NCBI GenBank assembly: GCA_001604185.1
Contig: LVAV01000013.1
Coordinates: forward strand, 62,001-126,000
DNA from: Clostridiales bacterium Firm_16
Lineage (GTDB): Bacteria > Bacillota > Clostridia > Saccharofermentanales > Saccharofermentanaceae
Length of the DNA: 64,000 bases
Direction of reading: 5' to 3'
The translations under genes were made by a program, and so were the position numbers. Below are positions 17,395 to 24,984 of this stretch, one piece after another. Within the stretch, counting starts at the first letter, position 1; each line of letters opens with the position of its first letter. The notes under the pieces were generated by a model. The model was not told the DNA's origin, searched no databases, and saw only the letters and a program-made list of their open reading frames with translations.

Positions 17395-18524
17395 ATTTTC
17401 TTCTCCTCGCTTCCTGATGTTTGTGCTTCTTGCAAAGCCTCGGCACGGGCTCTCAGACGGGCACGTACACGTGCACTGTCCACCTTCGTTCCGTAGAAGT
17501 CCTTCTTGCTGCAGCCGGCACGGCCGCCTCCGGCACAGGCACACGCACAAGCGCAGGCACATGCACATCCACCGCCACCTCCATGACCACCATGGCCGCC
17601 ACCGAGGAATCTGTGGATCCCTCTGTTGGAAACATAGCCGTCGCTTCTGTACTTACTTCCGGAGAACCAGAGAATCGAAATGTAAACAATGACGAAAGTG
17701 AGGAAAGCGAATGCGATAAGGAGTGTGGCCCAGTCGAACCCGGTCTGGTTGATCTCGGAATAGGTGTAGTTGTATGCAGTCGGGAGATAGTAGATCTCCA
17801 TGTCGATCTTCTGATCCTTCGCCAGGGAACCTTCCCAGACCAGATAACCGTTCTTCACATTAGGCGTATTGGCATATACAACTTTGTCCGTATTCCAGAG
17901 GAAGCAGTAGTGATCGACTTCGATCTCCGGGAACCAGCCCGGAATAAACCAGTACTGATACAGTTCCTTCGGAACCTCCGAAGTTCCGATATAGGCCTTC
18001 GCGTTCCCGTTGTCTTTTGCCATCTGGATATTCTCCTTGGTCTGAAGATCATAGGGTACATGGTTCTCGCCATCCGTGGGCGCGGTAAACATATTGTGCT
18101 GCACAAGGGAGAAGGTAAACTGGACAATCTCATTCTTGTAGTACTTCTTCTTGAAATCAATGCGGACATAGCATCCGCCTTCACCGTAGTACTTCGCTTT
18201 CTTGATGTTGTTGCTCAGTGCACGGATCTCATCGACCTGTGTATTTCCCACGCCGATCTTTACCCAGGAAAGCGGTCCCTCTGTCTTACTGTCCAGGACC
18301 TTCCACTTAATGTCGTAGACCATCTGCATGGAACCGTCATCCAGCATATCTACCGTGATCCGATAATCCAGGATCTCATCCAATGTCTTAGTAGATGCGG
18401 CCTGCACTTTCTTCACGCCCAGAGCGGGGCTCCAGGAGCCGGTCGCAAGGACGACCATAACGATCGCCGCAAGCAGGCAAAGGATTCTTCTTAATGTGTT
18501 CATTGACTTCATGTTCGTTCTCAT
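17391..18524 (-). CDS. membrane protein with C-terminal Gly/His and (Cys-Ala)6 repeat tail
   Basis: This 377-residue protein has a signal/anchor helix (about 13-42), an extracytoplasmic beta-rich domain (about 44-262) resembling DUF2207-like surface domains, and one TM helix (about 264-288). The cytoplasmic tail contains GGGHGGHGGGGG (308-319), then CACACACACACA (320-331), GGGRAGC and an Arg/Ala-rich end. The six Cys-Ala units use mixed codons (TGT/TGC; GCA, GCC, GCT, GCG), so the repeat is kept at protein level and is not a DNA microsatellite. Start at 18524 has GAGGA eight bases upstream. ATGA overlap couples it to the radical SAM/SPASM gene. I infer the tail is the modification substrate. 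Confidence 0.85.
   Translation of the reverse strand: MRTNMKSMNTLRRILCLLAAIVMVVLATGSWSPALGVKKVQAASTKTLDEILDYRITVDMLDDGSMQMVYDIKWKVLDSKTEGPLSWVKIGVGNTQVDEIRALSNNIKKAKYYGEGGCYVRIDFKKKYYKNEIVQFTFSLVQHNMFTAPTDGENHVPYDLQTKENIQMAKDNGNAKAYIGTSEVPKELYQYWFIPGWFPEIEVDHYCFLWNTDKVVYANTPNVKNGYLVWEGSLAKDQKIDMEIYYLPTAYNYTYSEINQTGFDWATLLIAFAFLTFVIVYISILWFSGSKYRSDGYVSNRGIHRFLGGGHGGHGGGGGCACACACACACAGGGRAGCSKKDFYGTKVDSARVRARLRARAEALQEAQTSGSEEKKI
17511..17603 (-). repeat. coding repeat: Gly/His-rich then (Cys-Ala)6
   Basis: Codes for residues 308-338 of the membrane protein. Cys at 320, 322, 324, 326, 328 and 330 alternate with Ala; a seventh Cys is at 338. Synonymous codons vary along the repeat. Confidence 0.9.
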
Positions 18525-18548
18525 TTTTCTGTTCCTCGAAGGACGCTT

Positions 18549-18581
18549 TCCCGCCGTCTTCTCATTGTCCGCGCGGCGGGA
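18549..18581 (-). promoter_or_regulatory. hairpin in the leader of the Cys-Ala repeat operon
   Basis: CCCGCCG/CGGCGGG, a 7-base GC-only stem, lies shortly upstream of the GAGGA ribosome site of the gene starting at 18524. It may shield translation or stabilise the mRNA. TATAAT on the minus strand at 18603-18608 is a likely -10 without a clear -35. Confidence 0.35.
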
Positions 18582-18864
18582 CGCCTTTCTCTTTCTCTAG
18601 AAATTATACTTGAAAAAATCTGTCCATAATAGATTCTTCCGACTGAGAAATCTTCGATTATTCATGTCCCGGGACAGTAGATATCTTTGTTATTTTTCCT
18701 CCGGAATGCAATCCGATTCATGTAGTTTTCCTGTCGAAAACTTTCGGATTTTTGCCAATGTGGATTTCTTTTCTTGAAAAGGACTTGCATATATAAGTAT
18801 AATGACGTCATGAATACAAACTGACATGGTATGTCCATGTCCGTCTTATGAGGAGGCTTGTATT
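18582..18864. other. divergent regulatory region with palindromes
   Basis: The spacer between the Cys-Ala repeat operon and the two small membrane-protein genes holds a perfect 12-base palindrome TGTCCCGGGACA (18665-18676) and an 8-base palindrome TGACGTCA (18803-18810) just after the plus-strand -10 box. It also holds promoters facing both ways. Shared control of the divergent operons is possible. No coding frame is apparent. Confidence 0.4.
18774..18803 (+). promoter_or_regulatory. sigma-A-type promoter of the small membrane-protein operon
   Basis: TTGAAA (18774-18779), 18-base spacer, TATAAT (18798-18803). Confidence 0.65.
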
Positions 18865-19266
18865 ATGGCTTGTTTTATTGTTCCTGCAACAGAAGCGATC
18901 ATTACGACTATTGCAGCTAAAGTGCTCTCTTCCAAGGAGAAGAAAGCAGATCTTGAGGTGAATGCAGATGCTGCCAAGGCGGCTGCCAAATCCCATTTTT
19001 CGAAGAAACTGAAATGGCTCAACAATATGCTGTGGGGCGGTTCCGCTCTTCTGGCACTTGAGCATGTATGGCATGGTGAAGTCGTACCGTGGTACCCCTT
19101 CCTGACTGCCGCATCCGATCCTTCCAGCCGTGCGGAGATGTTCCACGAGATGGCAACAGTCGGTGTGACTATGGCCGCTCTGGTAACCGTAACCTGGGCC
19201 ATCATGGTACTGGTTTCTTCTCGTATCGAGAAGCGTGCTACCGATACCGCTGCTGAGAAGAATTGA
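18865..19266 (+). CDS. small membrane protein of unknown function (MACFIVPATEA start)
   Basis: A 133-residue protein. The ATG at 18865 is chosen over an upstream in-frame one because GAGGAGG (18850-18856) is correctly spaced from it. Residues 1-20 form a hydrophobic segment, a Lys/Ala-rich helical loop follows, and further helices occur at about 45-62 and 88-112. I recognise no enzymatic motif. It is first in an operon with a second small membrane protein, divergent from the Cys-Ala repeat/radical SAM pair, so a joint membrane complex is possible but unproven. Confidence 0.8.
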   Translation: MACFIVPATEAIITTIAAKVLSSKEKKADLEVNADAAKAAAKSHFSKKLKWLNNMLWGGSALLALEHVWHGEVVPWYPFLTAASDPSSRAEMFHEMATVGVTMAALVTVTWAIMVLVSSRIEKRATDTAAEKN

Positions 19267-19275
19267 GGTAATCGT

Positions 19276-19593
19276 ATGACATTATTAGTAACTGTTTTTG
19301 CTGCGATCATCGCCACGATCCAGTGGTATAAACATGCACCGAATGACGATTGGAAGATCGGTACTCTTTCTCTGATGTACTGGGGCGCTTCCCTGATGTG
19401 GATGTGCGATGCCATCTTCGAATTCGCAGAGGATGCAGAAGCCCTCTTCAACCCGGCAGCAGCGGATATGTTGAATGACTTCTTCCTCGGACTGACAGTT
19501 GTAGCACTCGGCCTGGTCATCTGGCTTGCGGTACTTCTGGTCAAGGATCCGAAGGGTGTCATCAAGGCAAGACTTCTTGCCAAGAAGAACTGA
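19276..19593 (+). CDS. small three-helix membrane protein
   Basis: A 105-residue protein with hydrophobic helices at about 2-16, 30-47 and 73-93, a conserved-looking acidic centre 'DAIFEFAEDAEALF', and a basic C-terminus ending AKKN. The previous gene also ends with a short charged tail. It begins 9 bases after that stop with GAGGTAATCGT as ribosome site, so the two are co-transcribed. A strong terminator follows at 19603. Function unknown; probably an interacting partner of the preceding protein. Confidence 0.8.
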   Translation: MTLLVTVFAAIIATIQWYKHAPNDDWKIGTLSLMYWGASLMWMCDAIFEFAEDAEALFNPAAADMLNDFFLGLTVVALGLVIWLAVLLVKDPKGVIKARLLAKKN

Positions 19594-19602
19594 TTCGAAC
19601 CG

Positions 19603-19637
19603 GCGGTTCTGCTTCTTCTGAGTAGAACCGCTTTTTT
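19603..19637 (+). terminator. intrinsic terminator of the small membrane-protein operon
   Basis: GCGGTTCT (19603-19610) pairs with AGAACCGC (19624-19631), followed by six T. Confidence 0.9.
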
Positions 19638-19655
19638 GTTATAGACGAGGGATAC

Positions 19656-20411
19656 ATGAATACGAAGATCAAGCAGATCCTGAAAGCCGTAGAGAACGGT
19701 GAGATGACATCCGAAGAAGCGTTGCTGAAGATCAAGGCGGCGCCTTTCGACGATATTGGTTTTGCGAAAGTGGACAATCACCGAGGCATCCTGCAGGGTG
19801 TGCCGGAAGTGATCTATGGTGCGGGCAAGACACCGGATCAGATCATCGGTATCATGGATTCCATGCGCAGAAACGATCAGAACCAGATCCTGATCACGAG
19901 ACTTTCCGCAGAAGCCGCGCAGGAAGTCGGCCGCGCACATGACATCACCTACCATAAGGACGCCAGGATCGGGACCTACGGTTCTTTTCCCACGGCAGAC
20001 GGAATCGGTAAGATCGTAGTGGCTACCGGCGGCACCAGTGATATTCCTGTTGCGGAAGAAGCAGCAATTACGGCCGAGTTCTTCGGTAACGAAGTGGTGC
20101 GTCTTTACGACGTAGGTGTGGCCGGTCTGCACCGGCTTCTGAGCCATCAGGAAGAGATCATGTCGGCCAGCGTCATTATCGCCATTGCCGGTATGGAGGG
20201 CGCCCTGGCCAGTGTCATCGGCGGTCTGGCTGACTGTCCTGTGATCGCCGTTCCCACCAGCGTCGGTTATGGCGCTGCTTTCGAAGGGCTCTCTGCTCTT
20301 CTCTCTATGCTCAATTCTTGTGCCAGCGGTGTCTCTGTCGTCAACATCGACAACGGATTCGGTGCCGGTTATCTGGCCAGCATGATCAACCATATGGAGG
20401 CGAAAAAATGA
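19656..20411 (+). CDS. larB: LarB, P2CMN synthase of nickel-pincer cofactor pathway
   Basis: A 251-residue protein. It carboxylates and hydrolyses nicotinic acid adenine dinucleotide to pyridinium-3,5-biscarboxylic acid mononucleotide, the first step in making the nickel-pincer nucleotide of lactate racemase and other LarA-like enzymes. The C-terminal half is PurE-like ('KIVVATGGTSDIPVAEEA', 'ASVIIAIAGMEGALASVIGGL', 'VIAVPTSVGYGAAF'). Its last codon overlaps the larC start (ATGA), so the two proteins are translationally coupled. LarE and any LarA-type enzyme are not in the window. Confidence 0.93.
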   Translation: MNTKIKQILKAVENGEMTSEEALLKIKAAPFDDIGFAKVDNHRGILQGVPEVIYGAGKTPDQIIGIMDSMRRNDQNQILITRLSAEAAQEVGRAHDITYHKDARIGTYGSFPTADGIGKIVVATGGTSDIPVAEEAAITAEFFGNEVVRLYDVGVAGLHRLLSHQEEIMSASVIIAIAGMEGALASVIGGLADCPVIAVPTSVGYGAAFEGLSALLSMLNSCASGVSVVNIDNGFGAGYLASMINHMEAKK

Positions 20412-21796
20412 AGACTCTCTATCTCGATTGTTCTATGGGTGCTGCCGGCGATATGCTTTCCGCCGCGCTTCTTGAGCTTGTTCCGGACCAGGAGAAATTC
20501 CTCGCGAGACTGCAGTCCCGAGGCATCCCGGGTGTGACCTTCCAGCCGGAGAAATCCGTCAAATGCGGGATCACCGGAACCCATATGACTGTCCTCATCG
20601 ATGGTGAGGAAGAAGACGAGCATATGCATGATCACTGCCACTGCCACGAGCATCATCATGACCATGAACATGACCATGAGCATGAACATCATCATGACCA
20701 CGACCATGAACACGAACATCACGACCATGAACACGACCACGATCATGGCCATCACCATCACACGAGTCTTCACGATATCGAGCATATCGTGTATGACCAT
20801 CTGAAGCTGCCGACAGAAGTAGCACTGAATGTGATGGCGGTCTATCACGAGATCGCGGAAGCGGAAAGCCATGCCCATGGAAAGCCTGTGGACCAGATCC
20901 ACTTCCACGAAGTAGGTACCATGGATGCGGTAGCGGATATTGTCGCCGTATGTCTTCTCATGTACACATTAAAACCCGACGAAGTCGTGGTGTCGCCGAT
21001 CCATGTTGGTTCCGGACAAGTGAAATGTGCCCACGGCATCCTTCCGGTGCCGGCTCCGGCCACCGCCTTTATCCTTCGGGATGTACCTACCTACGGCGGA
21101 TCGATCCAGGGAGAACTCTGCACCCCCACCGGTGCGGCCCTGCTGAAACATTTTGCAACCAGATTCGGCCCTCAGCCCCTGATGCGCACCTCTGCCATCG
21201 GATATGGCATGGGCAAGAAAGATTTCCCTCAGGCCAACTGCGTACGCGCTTTGCTGGGTGAATCCGTAGAAATACCTGCCACGCAGACCACATCCTCCGG
21301 CACGGCCGCGTGTGATTCCGTAAATGCAGTATGCACGTCTGCCTCTCAATCGGGTACAGGTATCACCACCTGCTCGGTAGTGGAGCTCTCCTGCAACGTA
21401 GACGATATGACCGGAGAAGCCATCGGTTTTGCTATGGAGAGGCTGTTCGAAGCCGGCGCAAGAGAGGTCTATACCGTTCCCTGCGGCATGAAGAAATCCC
21501 GTCCCGGCACCCTTATTACGGTGCTCTGCATGGACAAGGACAAAGAAAAAATGGTGCAAGTTCTTTTCGAAAATACGACGACCATCGGTGTGCGGGAAGC
21601 ACTATTCAACCGGTATGTACTGGATCGAAAGACCGAGACCCTGGAGACTTCCATGGGTCCTGTCAGAAAGAAGATCTCTACCGGGTATGGTGTGACCCGG
21701 ATGAAGTATGAGTACGAAGACCTGGCACGCATTGCCAGAGAGCAGGGTATCACGCTTTCCGAGGCACTTCTGAAAGTGCATATGGAGGAGCACTGA
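20408..21796 (+). CDS. larC: LarC, nickel insertion into pincer cofactor, with His-rich insert
   Basis: A 462-residue CTP-dependent nickel chelatase acting on pyridinium-3,5-bisthiocarboxylic acid mononucleotide. The N-terminus 'YLDCSMGAAGDML' and the 'HFHEVGTMDAVADIV', 'TPTGAALL' and 'CNVDDMTGEAIGFAMERL' blocks are LarC. Residues 72-118 are an extraordinary His/Asp/Glu stretch (DHEHDHEHEHHHDHDHEHEH type), a probable nickel store. In some lactobacilli larC is split by a programmed frameshift; here it is one frame. The start at 20408 overlaps the larB stop; the longer upstream frame is rejected. Confidence 0.93.
   Translation: MKTLYLDCSMGAAGDMLSAALLELVPDQEKFLARLQSRGIPGVTFQPEKSVKCGITGTHMTVLIDGEEEDEHMHDHCHCHEHHHDHEHDHEHEHHHDHDHEHEHHDHEHDHDHGHHHHTSLHDIEHIVYDHLKLPTEVALNVMAVYHEIAEAESHAHGKPVDQIHFHEVGTMDAVADIVAVCLLMYTLKPDEVVVSPIHVGSGQVKCAHGILPVPAPATAFILRDVPTYGGSIQGELCTPTGAALLKHFATRFGPQPLMRTSAIGYGMGKKDFPQANCVRALLGESVEIPATQTTSSGTAACDSVNAVCTSASQSGTGITTCSVVELSCNVDDMTGEAIGFAMERLFEAGAREVYTVPCGMKKSRPGTLITVLCMDKDKEKMVQVLFENTTTIGVREALFNRYVLDRKTETLETSMGPVRKKISTGYGVTRMKYEYEDLARIAREQGITLSEALLKVHMEEH
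20621..20761 (+). repeat. His-rich coding repeat inside larC
   Basis: Codes for residues 72-118 of LarC, in which most residues are His alternating with Asp or Glu (HDHEHDHEHEHHH pattern). His codons are a mixture of CAT and CAC, so selection appears to act on the protein. Confidence 0.9.
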
Positions 21797-21934
21797 CCGG
21801 TTTTTGGGGTTCTTCACGGAAAGTTTGGGAGTAGATAATTGATTTGCTATTCCAATGCCACATATCTTTATGTTAATCCCAAGGAAACTTGGCGTATCGG
21901 CTGGGTTTCAGTCGGAAACGCGGAATTCGCATTT

Positions 21935-22140
21935 TAGACCGAACTTTTACACCCTGTTTTCGGCCTAGATCACGATTTTTGAATTTCCGACCGAAAAAAT
22001 AACCTCATATTTCGGTCTAAATATGAATTTTGGAATTTTCGACCGAAAAACCACCTTCAAAGTTCGGTCTAAATCGTAGATTTCATGATTTCGACTGAAA
22101 TACCTTCAAAGCTCGGTCTGTATCGTGAATTTCTTTTTCC
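21935..22140. repeat. ~52-bp tandem repeat, 3.5-4 units
   Basis: Units begin at 21961, 22013, 22065 and 22114 (spacings 52, 52, 49), with a partial unit before. Each carries CGGTCTAAAT near its start and CGACCGAAA in the middle, so half-units are inverted copies (TTTCGGTC/GACCGAAA). The rest diverges 10-30% between copies. It fills the 365-base gap between larC and the esterase gene. No ORF or terminator is evident; origin could be slippage or a non-autonomous element. Confidence 0.75.
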
Positions 22141-22161
22141 GGCATTCTCAATCGTTCCGAA

Positions 22162-23265
22162 CTATTCAGATAGGAATTCGTAAATCAGTTTCCAGGTTTC
22201 TTCTGCTTCCGGTGTGTCCAGATTCATAAAGACATGACAGTTATCCTCGCCGATAATAAGACGAGTGCGGTGACCCGCGTTCTTGAGCTTGCTGTACAGC
22301 AGGGTTACATCCGGGTACATGACCTCTTCTGTTCCGATCACGATCAGGCTGTCCGGCATCTTCCTACTGAAGTCGCCGTAGATCGGACTGACGTGGTAAT
22401 CATTGAGCGGAATGCCGTCGGCCCAGAGAGAGCCGAGGTAAGCAAGACCGTAAGGTCCGAGAAGGATGTCACGTTCTACGTAATCGGAAATGTCGGGATT
22501 GGTCATGGAAGCATCCACCCAGGGGCACAACAGCAGCATCTTCTGCGGAAGCGGGAGTCCCTGCTCATTCAGGTATTCTACAAATCCCAGGGCCAGTCCG
22601 CCTCCCGCGGATTCGCCCATAATGGTCAGATTCGTAACCACACCTGTCTCGTAGTAAGACTTCTCCGAAGGATCCCGGTTCGAGTCATAGACCTCCTCCA
22701 TCAGAATGGAATCATATACGGCGGCGAATAACTCGTAGGCCTCTTTATATGTGCCGTGGAAGATGGTCTTGTAACGCGGCATAATGACCCGTGCATTGGC
22801 CTTCTGCGCGATCTCATCCATCTTTCTAAAACCAAGTTCGGTAATATCCATGATGTAGGCTCCGCCATGTACGTACAAGATCGTCTTGTCGAAGCCTTTT
22901 TTCGGAATAAAAGTGAAAACATCGCATCCCGCGGCCGTACTTTGCAGGACTCTGCACCCCAGACCCTGTGGAATCTCGTAGGGACCCATCTCTTTCTGGG
23001 CATACTTCTGCGCGACCACCTCGATGGTCCCCTTCTCATAACTCGCGCGTCCCTGTGAAAGCGGATCGAGAGAATTCCATACGGCACGGGCACTTCTGCT
23101 CGAGGTAATGCCGATCATATTCGGATCCGAATCAGAATAAGTAAACACCTTCACCGTATCCTCTGCCGGCGTTTTTCTGACGAAAAAATGACAATACAAA
23201 ACTACCCCCGATCCGAGGATGAGGGTAATCAGCAGAATGACTTCCAGAACGAGTTTCTTCCTCAT
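22162..23265 (-). CDS. membrane-anchored alpha/beta hydrolase (HSL-type esterase)
   Basis: This 367-residue protein has an N-terminal TM anchor (about 5-28) and an exported hydrolase domain. HGGAY (oxyanion loop) and GESAGGG with the nucleophile Ser are hormone-sensitive-lipase-family motifs. The His is in 'EDNCHVFMNL', and the acid residue is probably the Asp of 'EEVMYPDV'. It should cleave short-chain esters at the cell surface; the substrate is unknown. It lies 75 bases downstream of the fumarase beta gene and could be read from that transcript. Confidence 0.85.
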   Translation of the reverse strand: MRKKLVLEVILLITLILGSGVVLYCHFFVRKTPAEDTVKVFTYSDSDPNMIGITSSRSARAVWNSLDPLSQGRASYEKGTIEVVAQKYAQKEMGPYEIPQGLGCRVLQSTAAGCDVFTFIPKKGFDKTILYVHGGAYIMDITELGFRKMDEIAQKANARVIMPRYKTIFHGTYKEAYELFAAVYDSILMEEVYDSNRDPSEKSYYETGVVTNLTIMGESAGGGLALGFVEYLNEQGLPLPQKMLLLCPWVDASMTNPDISDYVERDILLGPYGLAYLGSLWADGIPLNDYHVSPIYGDFSRKMPDSLIVIGTEEVMYPDVTLLYSKLKNAGHRTRLIIGEDNCHVFMNLDTPEAEETWKLIYEFLSE

Positions 23266-23340
23266 ACCTGTCGTCTCCTTCGTCAGAAGTATCTGCGTGG
23301 CGTCTGCTTCATGGGAGAGGCGCCCGCGCGTGGCCTGTGC

Positions 23341-23919
23341 TCACAGAAGCTTGTCCATACGCTCCTGGAAGATCTTCTTATTATTCTCGAAAAGGTTATT
23401 TCCCTGAGTATCGATGGATACGATCAGCGGTCCGAATTCCTTGACCTTCATGATCCACAGTGCCTCCGGCATACCCAGATCCATCCATTCCACGCCCTGC
23501 AGTTCTTCTACCTTCTGGGCTGCGACAACGGCGCATCCGCCCGGATATGCGCAGTGGATGGCACCGAATTTCTTACAGGCTTCGGTGGTCTTCTCCAGCA
23601 TACCGCCCTTACCGATGATCAGGCGAAGGCCAGTCTGCTCGATGAAATCCGCCTCTGCGGCTTCCATACGACGGCTGGTGGTCGGTCCGATGGAGACCAT
23701 GTACTGCTTGCCGTTCTCGTCGGTTCCGACGATAGGGCCGGCATGGAAGATGGCGCCTTCCTTCAGTTCGAAATTCTCCGGCATGATCTTCTCCTGCACG
23801 ACACGACGATGACCGCTGTCACGGCAGGTAGCCAGCATTCCGGTAAGGTATACGGTATCTCCGATACGGAGATCCTTGATCTGATCATATGAGATAGGAG
23901 TCGTCAGTATTTTCTTCAT
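23341..23919 (-). CDS. fumarate hydratase class I, beta subunit (Fe-S hydro-lyase)
   Basis: A 192-residue C-terminal-type subunit of the two-subunit, oxygen-sensitive [4Fe-4S] fumarases and tartrate dehydratases. Seen are 'GDTVYLTGMLATCRDSGHRR', 'GPTTSRRMEAAEADFIEQTG', 'GKGGM' and 'CAYPGGCAVVAA'. The start is ATG 23919, with GGAGGTG inside the end of the alpha gene; the upstream frame extension is antisense-like and rejected. It works with the alpha subunit to hydrate fumarate to malate, or to dehydrate a related hydroxy-acid. Fumarase and tartrate dehydratase cannot be separated by eye. Confidence 0.88.
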   Translation of the reverse strand: MKKILTTPISYDQIKDLRIGDTVYLTGMLATCRDSGHRRVVQEKIMPENFELKEGAIFHAGPIVGTDENGKQYMVSIGPTTSRRMEAAEADFIEQTGLRLIIGKGGMLEKTTEACKKFGAIHCAYPGGCAVVAAQKVEELQGVEWMDLGMPEALWIMKVKEFGPLIVSIDTQGNNLFENNKKIFQERMDKLL

Positions 23920-23923
23920 GTTC

Positions 23924-24823
23924 TCACACCTCCAGGGACTTGATATGGGATTTGATCTCAGATGTGAGGTCTTTGTGGATGACGATGTCACCGCGGCGGG
24001 TCGCCCAGCAGCCGGTGCTGATGCCGACACCCAGCGTAGCCGGGTGGTGTGCGGCAGCTTCGATATTCACACCCAGGACGGTCTGGCTTCCGCCGAAACC
24101 GAGGGGAGCAATACCCAGAGAATTGAGGCCGTCACGGATCTCATCCTCCAGCTTGGCCACTTCCGGATAAGAGGAGTGGGTGCCGATGGGACGGAGAAGC
24201 GCTTTCTTCGAAAGCATAGCGGAGGTGGCGGCACAGGTGCCTAATCCGATACCTACGCACAGCGGCGGGCAGGCGTTAACGCCCCAGTCCAGGATGGTCT
24301 GGTAGACGAATTTCTTGATGCCATCTACGCCTTCCAGCGGCATCAGGACTTTACTTCTGCCGGGGAGAGAGCATCCGCCGCCGGCCATATACATCCGAAG
24401 GCGCAGATCCGAGCTTCCCGGAACCAGTTCATATTCGATATAAGGTGCACCGTAGCCGGTGTTGTCGCCGGTGTTGTGCTCGCCCAGGGGCTCAACAACG
24501 TTCGGACGAAGCGGTGTCTTCAGGGTCGCATTTCTCGCGGCTTCGATGAGGACACTCTCGATCTGATCCTGGTACGGGAATTCGGTACCTACCTCAACGA
24601 AGTACTGGATCACACCTGTATCCTGACAGATCGGACGGTGCAGTTCTTTTGCCAGAGAAACATCTTCGAGCATGCAGTCATACATGGTCTTGGCATTGGG
24701 GATCGTCTCCTGCTGCGACATCTCGCGCAGTCTTGCTTCTACATCATCCGGCAGATAGATGCCCGTCATAGCGGTAAAATCTTCCACCGTCTTAATAAAT
24801 TTCTGCTTTAAATTCTCCTCCAT
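23924..24823 (-). CDS. fumarate hydratase class I, alpha subunit
   Basis: A 299-residue cluster-binding subunit. Motifs are 'CQDTGVIQYFVEVG', 'LKTPLRPNVVEPL', 'GGGCSLPGRSKVLMPL' and 'CPPLCVGIGLGTCAATSAML', providing the cluster cysteines. GGGAGGAC lies seven bases before ATG 24823; the 25-codon upstream extension is rejected. It is followed after 4 bases by the beta gene. Split class I fumarases are typical of strict anaerobes and archaea, in agreement with the fermentative setting. Confidence 0.9.
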   Translation of the reverse strand: MEENLKQKFIKTVEDFTAMTGIYLPDDVEARLREMSQQETIPNAKTMYDCMLEDVSLAKELHRPICQDTGVIQYFVEVGTEFPYQDQIESVLIEAARNATLKTPLRPNVVEPLGEHNTGDNTGYGAPYIEYELVPGSSDLRLRMYMAGGGCSLPGRSKVLMPLEGVDGIKKFVYQTILDWGVNACPPLCVGIGLGTCAATSAMLSKKALLRPIGTHSSYPEVAKLEDEIRDGLNSLGIAPLGFGGSQTVLGVNIEAAAHHPATLGVGISTGCWATRRGDIVIHKDLTSEIKSHIKSLEV

Positions 24824-24984
24824 AGGATGTCCTCCCTGTACATAAATAGGCAAAGCAAGTATTACATAAAAGGCGCCAAAATTCAAGAAATCTGCCAATC
24901 TGAAGGATTTGTCACTTATGGTGTCGGAATACGTGTAAAATAGAATTGTAAATCATTTTCGAGACATCTTTAGGAGATACATCT

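Noticed and set aside
17521-17580. simple CA/TG microsatellite
   Set aside because: Ala codons include GCA, GCC, GCT and GCG and Cys codons both TGT and TGC, so the repeat is conserved as Cys-Ala protein sequence and not as dinucleotide DNA.
21935-22140. CRISPR array
   Set aside because: Units are contiguous and diverged, without constant repeats and unique spacers, and no cas genes are present.
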